Positions 53,572 to 64,000 of a stretch of 64,000 bases of DNA are shown here, one piece after another; the first letter of the stretch is position 1, and each line of letters begins with the position of its first letter. The position numbers were made by a program, and so were the translations under genes. The notes beneath the pieces are model-generated. The model was not told the origin of the DNA, ran no database searches, and saw only the letters and a program-made list of their open reading frames with translations. The DNA is taken from positions 16,288,416-16,352,415 of the forward strand of contig JAJEKV010000017.1 in the NCBI GenBank assembly GCA_021234155.1, given 5' to 3'. Source of the DNA: Isoetes taiwanensis (lineage: Eukaryota; Streptophyta; Lycopodiopsida; Isoetales; Isoetaceae).

Positions 53572-55170
53572 CTAGTTAGAAACGAGAAGCCAAATGGCGG
53601 TACTTGGCACATCTTGATGGACAACAAACAACATGTAGTACCCTGGTGGAGCAACATTAGAATTGGGAGGAGCAGTAACTTCAACGCTATAGCTCCCATC
53701 CATATAGGCTTGGCCCATTACCTGCAGCTTCACTAGTCTTTGCCCTTGGGAATAGGAATGAGTGGTGAATGGAGCACTTAACAAATTCACCTCTAAATTC
53801 TTGATGGAAGAAGATGCGATAGAGACAGTCAAGTTGAAATTCCAACCATACCCAATCCTCCAAGTAGGATAGGAATTTATTTGTGGCCTGATGGAATCTG
53901 ATGAGGAATCTAAATATTGAGGTGAGAAAGCCTCAATGCTAAGCTCAGTTGGAAACTCAACATTAAAAGTATAATACTCATGGGGATTGCTTCCAGCTAT
54001 TAGAACTCTCCCATCAGGAATAAGATTTGCAGTTGAATGGTACATTCGGGCAGTAGTTGAGGCAGCTTGTGTTGAGAAGGAATGTTGGCTAGGTTGGTAG
54101 ATAACTGGAGCATAGGCAGGATTATTAGCCGCATCCCAACCTTGGTAGCCGTTTTGAGCTCCATTAATAATGAGCACCTCTCCGGTTGGTAGCAACACCA
54201 TATCCCCCATGGCCCTTCTAATAGGCATGTCTTCATATACCCACGCTGGGCTTGAGGCAGTCACAACCATTCTTCCACAACTATATGAAGCCGCTAAATA
54301 AGAAGATGATGTTGCACCATCTGAAGCTCCACCGCATACTAACACCTCGGCACTAGTATATCCGTCACTATAATCCAATGGCAACAACACTGAAGACCCA
54401 GCAGAGGGGTAGTTTCTAGGGTTTCCAGAAAGGTCTGGAAACTTCTTCACCACAGTATTGGAGGTATAGTCGTACAAGATGGAATACTTATTAACAAAGA
54501 TAAAGAGGTTACCATCTGGAAGGAGATGGAGAAAGGGGTAAAGGTTATCACCTGAATAATCTGCACCAGAAGACAAGACATCTAGATAGGTAGCCCCTTG
54601 ACCATTTGAAGGGACAAATTCTATGTTTGTTTGGCCTCGACCGCCGACCACTATCTGGGTGCCATCTGGCAGGAGCTGGTTGGAAGCATACCATCTACCT
54701 GCCTGAAGCTGAGTGGTGGATTCAACCCAGTCACAGGTGCCAGATGAGTCACAGGGGGTGAAGTATCTGATTTTAGAGAAGCCATCAGCCCAGCCTCCAG
54801 TTTGGATTAGGGTTCCATTGGCTGATATCTGCCCTGATGAGCACCATGTGTCTGTGTATATGTAGAGGGGCCTGATGCTTTTGGAGACAGGGTCTAGAAT
54901 GGCTGAATGGGCTGTGCAGTCATGTGTGAGAGTGTAATCATTTGGGTTGTCCCTGCACTTCCCATTTGGAAGGTCCAGCTGTGATGCCCCTATGTTGGTC
55001 CTGTCCAGCAGCACCACATTTCCATATATTGTCACCACTGCATGCATTGTTGCAATCCCTGCATTATTTACCACTGTCTCCCAGCTTCCCTGTGCATATG
55101 CTTTGTATGATGCTGAGCAAATTATGCAGCAAAATAAAGTTGCAGCTATGAAAGCTGAGATGATACCCAT
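53572..55170 (-). CDS. Glyoxal/galactose-oxidase-like secreted copper radical oxidase (copy 2)
   Basis: A single-exon gene of 532 residues from ATG 55168-55170. The open frame extends to 55302, but that part only translates a trinucleotide microsatellite and has no ATG, so I start at the signal peptide (MGIISAFIAATLFCCIICSA). Family residues: Cys110 (TWCSSGQ), Tyr161, Tyr377-His378 (RMYHSTANLIPDGR) and His471 (FTTHSYSQGQR). Domain order and length equal copy 1, and the two proteins are clearly alike, so this is a tandem duplication. It looks intact. Confidence 0.93.
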   Translation of the reverse strand: MGIISAFIAATLFCCIICSASYKAYAQGSWETVVNNAGIATMHAVVTIYGNVVLLDRTNIGASQLDLPNGKCRDNPNDYTLTHDCTAHSAILDPVSKSIRPLYIYTDTWCSSGQISANGTLIQTGGWADGFSKIRYFTPCDSSGTCDWVESTTQLQAGRWYASNQLLPDGTQIVVGGRGQTNIEFVPSNGQGATYLDVLSSGADYSGDNLYPFLHLLPDGNLFIFVNKYSILYDYTSNTVVKKFPDLSGNPRNYPSAGSSVLLPLDYSDGYTSAEVLVCGGASDGATSSSYLAASYSCGRMVVTASSPAWVYEDMPIRRAMGDMVLLPTGEVLIINGAQNGYQGWDAANNPAYAPVIYQPSQHSFSTQAASTTARMYHSTANLIPDGRVLIAGSNPHEYYTFNVEFPTELSIEAFSPQYLDSSSDSIRPQINSYPTWRIGYGWNFNLTVSIASSSIKNLEVNLLSAPFTTHSYSQGQRLVKLQVMGQAYMDGSYSVEVTAPPNSNVAPPGYYMLFVVHQDVPSTAIWLLVSN

Positions 55171-55179
55171 GGAATTGTG

Positions 55180-55217
55180 TAGCAGTAGCAGTAGCAGTAG
55201 CAGTAGCAGTAGTGCTA
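55180..55217. repeat. (AGTAGC)n microsatellite just upstream of copy 2 start
   Basis: About six AGTAGC units start 10 bp upstream of the ATG, in the presumed 5' untranslated region on the minus strand. In the reading frame they would encode a run of leucines. Confidence 0.85.
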
Positions 55218-55302
55218 TCAGGCATGGAAGAACTGCTTCTATATTGATACTGAGTGCATAAGCAGTGGCTTTTATTGCGTAGCGGATTCGCGGCGCGGCC
55301 AC

Positions 55303-55959
55303 GGAACTTCTCTCTCAATGGATTGACAAGGAACTTCTCAACCAGCTGCTTCATCATCACGCCATTAAGGGGCCCCTTTGTGTTTACAAGTCCATTTACT
55401 TAGCCTGTTAAACTGGCCTATAACACGTTGTTAAGGTATCACTGTTGAAGAATTCCTGTGAAGTAGAACAAGGTACATCTGTTTCCTATAAATTTCTCCT
55501 TGCCAGATAGAAGAATTAACGCAAAGGCGCAATATTTGCAAAGGCATATGTTAAGTTTACAGTCTTCTTCCTACACGACGTATAACTGCATTGAACACGC
55601 CACGTCTAGGTCTCATTCCTAACTTGTCTGTCTCATACTTAGATATCCACATATGCTGCTACTGTCGTTATTATTTAGCTCATATTACCACATCAAACTT
55701 GGCCTTGCCCTCTGCAGATTGTTATTTGGATTGCACATCAAATCAGCATGTTTTTGGGAAAATGTCAACGCTTATTTTATTATGTTATACGCATTATTCC
55801 TGTGACAAATTCCAAGTTCCGTTCAGGTTTGGGAGACGCTTGTCAGCTAAATTAGATTATTAATGCTGATTTTGTTTAAATGGCCTATTCCTTCCGAGCA
55901 TAGTGGCAGAATGGCCGCCCCTTTATGCGCCTTCTGACTTATTTGGTACTATTTCCACC
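55303..55959. other. 5' flank of oxidase copy 2, no gene
   Basis: A short GC-rich patch at 55280-55300, then AT-rich sequence. No gene or clear core promoter found. Confidence 0.4.
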
Positions 55960-57390
55960 ACAGAAGTGGCGGCTACTTAGTTGTGGAATCTTCTGTAGAG
56001 CAGAATTTAGGTGACAAGTAAACACGCTACACTTAACAGAGTAAATAATATATTAACTGAGGAGCTAAAAGACCACCTTGATTGCAGAATCAGCAGTGCA
56101 AAATGAACCAAATTTCCAATCTGGTGAATCATCAGTCTACATTTTTGAAAACTATCCACCCAAGATTTCACGTGTACAGCCGAAGATACCTGGCCAAAAA
56201 TATACGTTTTTGGCCAATAGAATTACTTTAAATGCATTTTATTATTTATTAGTTATGTAAAAGTATGGAAGGGCATTTTATATAATACATCAAGGTAAGT
56301 GGATGAGCCTTCTGTCATTTTCTTGAATCATTCTTTTGCAGAATGACAAATGGCCGCAAGGAAACCTACAGAATCCGGTCAAGCTTACCTTGACGTAGTG
56401 CAATGGAAAGGGGTCAGTCATTCTTGCTAGCCCCCTGACGTGTAGAATCTGGTCGTGCCTGGATTTTGCAGGTCAGGGGGCTGAAGAATGCCTTCCCCTT
56501 TCCATACCACATAACGTAAATGTCAGGTGGGTGCAATTCTGGCCCGGAGCCTATCCAGCCTTGCCATGTCTTTCGCGTAAAGGACGGTTGGGCCAATCCA
56601 GCCATCCTATCCAATCAAAAGGCGACACGTATCGCGCTTTCTAAACCTGAAAGTCGTGTGGCAACTCTGCTTTATTTTTACTGAACTTTCACGTTTCTTT
56701 ATAGTACCTTTCTGAAAGTTTATTGTACCTTCTGTCATTCCTAACTTACCTTTTCTGTTATTTTTACCCGCCACTTCTCATTTCGATGCTTAGTCCTTTG
56801 ACACGTGGACGGCTGGATTGGGCCCAACTGTCCTTTTCGTTGAGGCAAGGCCCTTTTGGGCTTCTCTTATCCTGAATGTCGCCCATGAACTGCATCTTCT
56901 CTGCGTCTCCTCTTTACTTCCATTCCGGCAGTTTTACTCGCATTCTAGTATCGATTCTACCTTTTACTATGCATTTCAATCTATTTTTACTGCATCTATG
57001 GATTTTTTACCTGCAATTAGACACCAGAACTGCACTCACTGTGACATTCAAGAATGAATTTTTTGTTGGCATTCTTATATGTCAACTGTGCCTCCACCTA
57101 ACGGAGTCTGCACTGTTTCCACATAAGAATGGCAACGAAAACGTTTTCTTGTGGTGGAAACGTTTTCTTCGGCTGTACACGTGAAATCTTGGGTGGATAA
57201 TTTTCAAAAATGTAGATTAATGATTCACTAGATTGGAAATTTGGTTCATTTTGCACTACTGACTCTGCAATCAAAGTGGTCTTTTAGCTCTTCAGTTGAT
57301 ATTATTTATTCTGTTAAGTGCAACGTGTTTACTTGTCACCTAAATTCTGCTCTACAGAAGATTCCACAACTAAGTAGCCACCAATTCTGT
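55960..57390. mobile_element. 1.43-kb TIR element, ~227-bp inverted termini (MULE-like, non-autonomous)
   Basis: 55960-56186 and 57165-57390 are inverted copies. Examples are CTTAGTTGTGGAATCTTCTG left against CAGAAGATTCCACAACTAAG right, and AAGATTTCACGTGTACAGCC against GGCTGTACACGTGAAATCTT. Long TIRs suggest a Mutator-like element. No transposase is seen. The interior holds further inverted pairs and no gene that I recognise. No clean 9-bp target duplication was found. Confidence 0.85.
56403..56505. repeat. Nested ~103-bp palindrome inside the TIR element
   Basis: Arms ATGGAAAGGGG...AGCCCCCTGAC and GTCAGGGGGCT...CCCCTTTCCAT. A second inverted pair, AAAGGACGGTTGGGCCAATC (56578) and GATTGGGCCCAACTGTCCTT (about 56816), lies beside it. 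Confidence 0.75.
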
Positions 57391-60300
57391 ATATGTAAAT
57401 TCTTTTCATCTCTAGCTTTTTTATGGCATGCGACACATGTGAACTTTTTCTGTCGACTTTGCTTGTTTTTCAAAGCATTGGAGGGGGTTTTGGCATCGTA
57501 TAGTAGGCTAGAGGGGGTTTTGGCATCGTGTGGTAGGCTATCTTTCTAAAATATTTAGATAATTTGACTACATTTTATCCCAATGAACATTCTTAGCATA
57601 TTTGAAGTTTTATTCTTTTTATGGTTACAAGAAATTTATCGCGCTCTTTACCAAACATATTAGTTCTGGACATGTGAAAACGAAAGTCCATATGTGGCAT
57701 AACATCCAAATGCACCATTTATAAAGATACCTCAATGAAATTAGCTCAAGAGAAATAGTAATTATGTGGCACAACATAAGGACATGGGTGTGCTTATATG
57801 GGCTCAATGCAATTCCCCAAGTATGAGATGGACCTCTCCATTCAGTTCATGAACTACTGGAGTAATAATAAGGGCTCTACTTAACCTCTCAATATATGCT
57901 TCCTAAACCATTTTGTAGTTCTTTTGTAGCTCTAAGATGATCGAAGTATTGGTTCTTTGAATATTCGCTACAATTCATTAAATTATTTAACAATAAAATT
58001 AGGTGTCCAACATTTCAGTGCATTGCATAAAACCTTGCTAGGGTTATTTCTTTATGCAGCCTTGTTAATAAGCACATAATAAAACTTGCTATCAATTTCA
58101 ATAGAATAACATTGCAAATCCTCCATGAAGATGTTTTCTGCATATGATCTAATAACATAGGCACATCGATACATATAAACAGAAGTTCAATAACTGACAA
58201 TAGCAAAATGAAAATATAGAAAATCCTCTAGAAGTTTCAATGACTTACAATAGCAAAATGAAAGAATTGGAAATCCTCTGACACACCAGTACATTCCATT
58301 GAAATAGAAGTATATATTCTCCCACCAAATCATATTTAGGATCTATCTGCATAGAATTGCCACACAACATTTCTAAAGTCTTGTCACATTGTAAGCTTTA
58401 TGGTTTCAATAACAAATGACAAATGTTGCATCATCACGTATTTTGTCCACTTGCTTTCCAGTTCACACTCAACGATTAACAATCTGGAATCAAGATTGAA
58501 GTGAGTGACATGGGAATCAGTACATAATCCAGATGGGCCAATAACAACCTTCGTTATCTCTTGCACTAGTTGAGCCCTCTTTCATAGGACAAACAGATTG
58601 AATTTCTTTCATCAAAGTAGACAGAGGATGCCTCGCATGCATGTGGCTACAAGTCGAGCACCCATAAAAGGGCTCAAGCTGGGTGCCAAGTCTGCTGCTC
58701 ATTTTTTCGCACTGGCCCGTAGACTTGCTGCGAAGAGTTTACATCCGAGCTCCATCTGCAAGACCAAAACAAGTCAAGTCAGCTCTTTCTACATCTACAC
58801 CATTATCATCAAACTAAAGAACTGAAGCACTGAACTGAATCACGAAGCATGCTTGATGCTGTTTTGATTCACTTACATATTCAAATTATGTCTAGTCATA
58901 ATGGATGTCCGTAATGTTATGGGAAGAGCTTTAATGTCGTCGTTATATTAATATAATGTGCCAGTATTGCCAAATGGTTGTTTTCGCAAGAAAACCAAAA
59001 AAATCTTGAATTATGAATAGGTTCTGCCCAACTCAGGTGTTACATTTATCAGGCATGTAGGATATACACGAGGAGTACTTTCCAAATGCTATAAGTAATG
59101 TTTTTTAATAGCTAATGTTTCATAAGTTAACTAAATAGCATTTCAATTAAAATTACTAAAAAAGAAAGCATGATACCATTAGACCCATGGTCCACTTGGC
59201 TAGACTCAATTGGATGGGCCAAAACTCAGAAGAAAAACCTCTTCTATGCATTGCAGACCCCTTCTTTGCATCGCAACACAACGATGGGAGCTTCACGCTG
59301 AGGGTTTTGGCAACAAGGATCTAGGGTTTTGGCGCAGGGGCTGGATAATTGACTCTGATTGCACATATAGAAGGCATCCTAGGATATTGATGTGCCCATT
59401 TTTGTGTGAAATGGCAAGGTCTCCATGAAATGTGTTCATCAAATAGACATAGGCATAGTGAGAGTGAGAGCTAAGTGATAATTAAATGATTTGGGAGTTT
59501 TTGCCATGCGGCATCCTTTTATTCCAATGCTTCATTTTGCATTCCGTCTTCTCGGTCTGGAATTTTCTCGGCCTCGGATTTTCCATTACTCTTGCTATCA
59601 GTGATGCATTCTCTTTCTCAGTTTCAAAAACTGATTTCTCGCATCAAACTATTGATCTATCCCGATCGCAAGATTAAGGAGCACAATGTAATGTAATGGA
59701 ATTTGTTTTCTAAGATTAGCCTTGCATTGGTATTGAGAATTAATGTTAATGCCATACAAACCATACCACTTTATGGTGAAAGTTGTTTTTAACAGAACAA
59801 CGGGTGAAGAAGGGGAGGGACATGAAAGCAGAGGGACTGTGGCAGGGCAAAAACAACAGGAAGACAACAGAGATAGCAAAAACCAAGAATCGTGAAGAAA
59901 CCAGAAATCTTGAAGAATCTAGACCAGTTTGGTGAAGAATCTAGACCAGTTTGGTTTCTGGATTTCTTGCAGGAAAACAAAAAGGGACTACAAAATTGTA
60001 GCGCTGAAGCAGTGGTGTCTTTTACTATTGGATTTTTGGGCCGCCTTGCAACAGGGATTCCTTGCCCTAAATGGATTATTGGAACATTTTGAAGCTTCAA
60101 TTGATTTAATGGGAGTGAAAAATGACAAATTGTTTCAACAAAAAAATGACAGAATGAAAGCAGAGGTTTCCGATGCTTCTGTGATTTAGAAGCAGAAGAC
60201 CGCGCGATGCCTTCTACTTTAAGAAAACTGAAGTCAATCTTAATCCTAAGTAAATCCAACTACCTTGGAAGCAAAATGAAGCAAAAGATGGCTTGCCCTT

Positions 60301-61264
60301 CATAGAGAAGAAGGCGATGTGCTCTGATGGCGAAAATAAACACCATAGCTGTTTTCCTTTTGCTTCGTTCTGATCAACCCATCGTCGCTGCTTTAGCCTT
60401 AAGTATGTTTGATCCTCTACCGAACAGAATCGCGAAGGCTATGCCATGAAAGCCACCTAAGGAGCGGCAGCGGCTACAGCGCCTAGAGTTCCTCCTTGTC
60501 GCAACAGGGGAATTTTTTTTATTTTCTTGGTTTTCCTGACTTTTTGCCTGATGACGCACGAATCATTGGGGTATATTCTTGTTGATTCTTTCCAATAAGA
60601 ATTACATATGAAGGATAGTGTTTGATCTATTTCATTTTGAATTCCCCTTTCCATAAGCAAGTGATAAGTATGAGCTTCAGCAATGCGGTATATTGAATAT
60701 TTTGAGACTTTGCATGTCTACACATATATAATGCAGCTTCCCACTTCTATTTCTTATTTTTGTTGCACAAAATTTTTCTGCACAGCAATCCATTTGAATC
60801 TTCAGTTGCCATATATTTTTTCTTGGTCAAAGGTCTTGACGCCTAGCAAAAGCCCGATCCGATCAAAGCGATGGCCATGGCAGCGGGCATTGAGGAGCTA
60901 TGGTGGCAACAAGACATCGTTAGGAAACTGGATCAGAAGTGCCAGGGAAGCACACTCTTGCCATAGCCATCTTGGGAAAATCCCTTACTAATTAGGTGCA
61001 GAATCCAGAAAGCGCAAACGAGCTCAAGTTTAAATTGCTGAAAGAAAAAAGTAGGAGCTTACAACAAAGATTCTATCTTCACAAAGGCTTTGTTTATTCT
61101 TTATTTTGGGATGAATATGGCTTCCATCTTTTCTGTTCTTATACTCTGAAAGTGATTTATCCACGATCAAAACCACAAGGTATGTGTGCATAATCCAACT
61201 ATTTTGAGATCTCTTCCTTTCTGAAAAACGAGAGCTTTTTTCACTCGATATCAGAAGAAGAAGC
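57391..61264. other. AT-rich intergenic DNA, no gene recognised
   Basis: 3.9 kb with no frame that I can assign. Small tandem duplications occur: a ~30-bp unit with GGGGGTTTTGGCATCGT at about 57482-57540, and a ~22-bp unit GAAGAATCTAGACCAGTTTG at about 59912 and 59934. A weakly coding-like stretch at 60850-60960 has no family. Confidence 0.45.
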
Positions 61265-61503
61265 TGTTAGAAATATAACATTCAAGGAATAAAGTGATGC
61301 AGCAAGACAGAAAGAATGAGAGAGAGAGAATGCAAGTTAATCTCAAAGTGAATGTATTATTCATGAAGAGTACATGCTCCTATATACAATAATGAAGGGC
61401 TAATAGGCAAAGAACCTTTTAGCTCCATGAGCTATCAACAGACAATGAACTATCAATAACAAAAGCTAAGATTGTATAGATGTATTATAAATACATTCCA
61501 ACA
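61265..61503 (-). repeat. Copia 3' LTR (239 bp)
   Basis: In minus orientation begins TGTTGGAATG and ends TTATATTTCTAACA, i.e. TGTTRG...YAACA termini. It is preceded on the minus strand by the purine run GTAGGGGGGA, the expected polypurine tract. The partner LTR is outside the window. Confidence 0.82.
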
Positions 61504-61640
61504 TCCCCCCTACAATCTTTGTCTTTTTATAAAACGAAATAAGTAGCATGTACCTTTGGGGGTGAGATCAAATGCACAATGCTGCAAGATGTGTCCCCCC
61601 TGCAGTTGATCTCTAGCTTATACTCATAGGGGAGCTAGTG

Positions 61641-62066
61641 TAACTACCATTGACATTAATTAACACAACCATTGGGTCCAACACATTTAAATTAAAATCC
61701 CCCTTAAACCCCCTTTGGTTTGGGTGCATATTCACACGGGGTTTGACTCCAGGCAACGAGAGCTGTTGGATAGGCATATTCACCCCTTATTCCTTAATCT
61801 ACACCGTACGTAAAGTTCCTCGTTTGTGGGGTATGCAAGTACAAAATTTGCTATATTGTATAACAAGATTCGCAAAATACTATAAGATTTCAAGCGGAAT
61901 ACTATATGGTGTTGATTTTGTACGTGCAAAATACAATTATGAGGGCTCTCGCCCCCCTCCCACGCCCCTGGTGTGAATATGCACCCAAACCAAAGGGGGT
62001 TTAAGGGGATTTTAATTTAAATGTGTTGGACCCAATGGTTGTGTTAATTAATGTCAATGGTAGTTA
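61641..62066. mobile_element. MITE (426 bp) with ~98-bp near-perfect TIR, TA-flanked
   Basis: The left TIR TAACTACCATTGACATTAAT... ends near ATTCACACGGGG. The right arm mirrors it to ...ATTAATGTCAATGGTAGTTA. If the outer TA is the target duplication, it fits a Tc1/mariner (Stowaway-type) MITE. It is nested in the copia 3' region. Short tandem repeats (TTATGTGTTGGTTG) follow to about 62150. Confidence 0.8.
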
Positions 62067-62837
62067 TGTGTTGGTTGTTAATGTCAATGGTTGTTATGTG
62101 TTGGTTGTTATGTGTTGGGGAATTTAATTTTTATATGTTGGATGGTAATGGTTTGTGTTGCAAAAAATTTTTTTTGGCCCCTTCGGGGCCTTAGGGACGT
62201 CCCCCTCCCCCCTTGTGACAAAAATTTTAGAATTCAAACCAGAAAAAAACTAGATTTCATTTGAGGCTTTCATCAAATGTAGCTTTTGAATTTCATCACA
62301 ATAAAACAAATAGAACATAAGTAAAAGTTACCATAAAGATAGAGCAGATTGATCCCATTATTCTGAAAGTCATAAAGTTTGCAACACCCATACACAAACA
62401 TTTTTTCAAACTGAATTTAACAAAGACCTTTGGCCTCCATGGATTCTTGTTGAGAAACCAAAGTGGGAAACTTTTCTGCTTGTTAGCACAAGGATCTAGA
62501 AGCCTTGGAATTTGCTTAATAACTGCCTCAAAATCTAAAAATGCATGGTAATTTTTTGCAAGCTTCATTCGGAATGAGCCATAAAACAATATTCAACAGC
62601 GCAATCCTGTATTAATCAGCTGGTAGGATGTGAAAACCCGGCCGAAAAATTGCTGTTTTAGCATAGATAACTTTAACCAAACATATCCATATCATACACT
62701 ATCAAAAAGAGCTCGGAGAGAGCTTTCCAACGCAATAAAAATCATCTCAAACAGAGCTATGGATCAAAAGTTATAATAAGAAATGTATTGCTTGGTGGGA
62801 AACCGTGACTACATGCGCCCTTCAAGCCCTTCATGTG

Positions 62838-63068
62838 CCCATTATGCACCACACACACAAAAAGAGGGCTTTTGTTGTGAGCCATTGGTTGTTGACCATT
62901 ATGCACCACACGCACAAAAAAAGGGCTTTTGTTGTGAGCCATTGGTTGTTGCCCATTATGCACCACACACACAAAAAGAGGGCTTTTGTTGTGAGCCATT
63001 GGTTGTTGACCATTATGCACCACACGCACAAAAAAAGGGCTTTTATTGTGAGCCATTGGTTGTTGACC
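62838..63068. repeat. 57-bp minisatellite, four units in an A-B-A-B order
   Basis: Units start at about 62841, 62898, 62955 and 63012 with ATTATGCACCACAC. Units 1 and 3 share ACACAAAAAGAGGG; units 2 and 4 share GCACAAAAAAAGGG, so a 114-bp dimer was duplicated. As 57 is divisible by 3, frames on both strands stay open through the array (peptide such as HYAPHTQKEGFCCEPLVV). Confidence 0.92.
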
Positions 63069-63117
63069 ATTGGAAAAAAAAAAAGGGCTAAAATCAATGG
63101 CTCAGAAATAGTGCACT

Positions 63118-64000
63118 CTAGATGTACGCATAAGTACATCCATTTGAATACATCACGAAATCATAGGAAAACCTTAGTGAAAAGCGTACAAAAACACAAA
63201 GAAAACCCCCTGTTATTATGCTACATATTCTATGTTCAGATAATGGCTTCTCAGAAAGTGCTTTTGTAAACATATCAGCACGCATTAAATATGAAGGACA
63301 ATATTCAACCTTAACAGTGCCCCTTTTAACTTCTGTGCGAACATAATGATTTTGTATCTCTATGTGCTTAGATTTGGAATTCAACACTTGATCTTTCGCA
63401 AGCGAATTAGCTCCATGATTGTCATAAAACAAAATTGTTCTAATCTGCAAGGAGTCATCGCAGCCAAACTAACTCCCAACAAGCAAAGGAAACAGCCACA
63501 TATTCAGCTTCTGTGGTGGAAGTTGCAATACAATTTTGTTTCTTACATGCCCATGATACTAAAGACGATCCAATGGTAAAACAATTCCCACTTTTAGATC
63601 GCATTAGATGATCAGAACTTGTCCAATCTGCATCGGTATAACCTATTAAAGACATAATTCCTTGTTCACCGTCTTGCTTACAATATAGTCCATAGTTGGC
63701 TATGCCTTTCAAATATCTCAAAACACGTTTTGCAGCAATCCAATGTTCTTTACTAGGAGAAGACATAAATTAACCCAAAAGATTAGCTGCAAATGAAATA
63801 TCTGGGCGAGAAGCATGTGCAAAGTATTGAAGAGCTCCAACCAAACTGGCGTAAGGAATATCTTTCATGGCATCATGCTCTTGATCTGTTTGGGGACAAT
63901 GCAACTTAGACAAATGCAGATTTTTTGGACTAACAGCCATAGGCGATGCTACAACTTTACACTGAGATAAACCAAACTCGCCACTGCCTCTAGTATAGCA
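63118..64000 (-). pseudogene. Ty1/copia RT end and RNase H
   Basis: The minus strand reads YASLVGALQYFAHASRPDIS and AANLLG, then TAA at 63770-63772 (Gln codon CAA with C to T). It continues with FMSSPSKEHWIAAKRVLRYL, then RNase H with GYTDADWTSSDHLMRSKSG and STTEAEYVAVS. After a frameshift near 63450 comes ILFYDNHGANSLAKD and KHIEIQNHYVR. Clear Ty1/copia order and motifs. At least one stop and one frameshift. It is cut by the window edge. Confidence 0.9.

Larger units (their letters stand above)
61265..64000 (-). mobile_element. Ty1/copia retrotransposon, 3' part, minus strand, runs off right edge
   Basis: Minus-strand order from the right edge: RT end, RNase H (64000-63118), 3' non-coding region with a minisatellite and a MITE, polypurine tract (about 61504-61512), 3' LTR (61265-61503). 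The 5' LTR must lie beyond 64000. Confidence 0.85.

Noticed and set aside
55171-55302. Longer N-terminus of oxidase copy 2
   Set aside because: It translates a microsatellite, has no ATG, and a good signal peptide begins at the ATG at 55168-55170.
62838-63068. CRISPR-like array
   Set aside because: The units are head-to-tail without unique spacers, in plant retrotransposon DNA.

Overview
The window looks like a transposon-rich stretch of a large land-plant nuclear genome. It holds three host genes: a six-exon GMP synthase and two tandem, intronless, secreted glyoxal/galactose-oxidase-like genes. There is also a G-type (bulb-lectin) pseudogene. An LTR element uses the primer site TGGTATCAGAGC, complementary to the 3' end of plant initiator tRNA-Met. 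The mix of decayed LINEs, chromovirus, Copia, hAT and MITEs suggests a large-genome plant; a fern or other non-flowering plant is my guess, not proven by the sequence. Most transposon reading frames are broken. Many of the stops I checked are CGA, CAA or CAG turned to TGA, TAA or TAG, and there are many small frameshifts.

Layout. 1-2.85 kb: left-truncated Ty3/gypsy gag (minus) and its leader. 2.85-7.88 kb: a plus-strand LINE 3' region abutting a GC-rich minus-strand LINE that ends in a (TTCC)n tail. 8.9-13.25 kb: GMP synthase (minus), with the lectin pseudogene in opposite orientation inside intron 2. 14.4-15.4 kb: a long foldback element and a second LINE/SINE tail. 16.17-40.32 kb: one Ty3/gypsy chromovirus with 1.67-kb LTRs. 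40.3-41.3 kb: unassigned. 42-47 kb: an L1-like LINE with nested insertions. 49.5-50.7 kb: a proline-rich pseudogene joined to a LINE 3' end with poly-A. 51.0-55.2 kb: the two oxidase genes. 55.96-57.39 kb: an element with about 227-bp terminal inverted repeats. 61.27-64.0 kb: the 3' part of a minus-strand Ty1/copia element carrying a MITE and a 57-bp minisatellite.

The most striking object is the chromovirus. Between its primer site and its gag it carries an open reading frame whose C-terminal ~90 residues are an unmistakable histone H3 fold, aligned without gaps to canonical H3 and with several CENH3-like residues. The frame upstream, broken by a few stops, encodes a long basic proline-rich tail with an AT-hook-like RGRP motif. 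This unit is followed by a second, acidic, unrecognised open frame. Each unit is preceded by the same arrangement: a type-I ~68-bp palindrome, a type-II palindrome 198-200 bp further on, then a TATAAATAG box. The element's pol ends in a chromodomain, so it once encoded both a chromatin reader and a histone-like protein. I know of no described element of this kind; that is a statement about my knowledge, not a search result.

The reverse-transcriptase gene of this chromovirus is split by a 10.47-kb hAT transposon (24562-35032) with CAGGG-type ends, dense subterminal repeats, a BED/DUF659 transposase, an unidentified plus-strand cargo, and a cluster of long foldbacks. An 8-bp target duplication is recognisable because the codons across the join give a normal gypsy RT motif.
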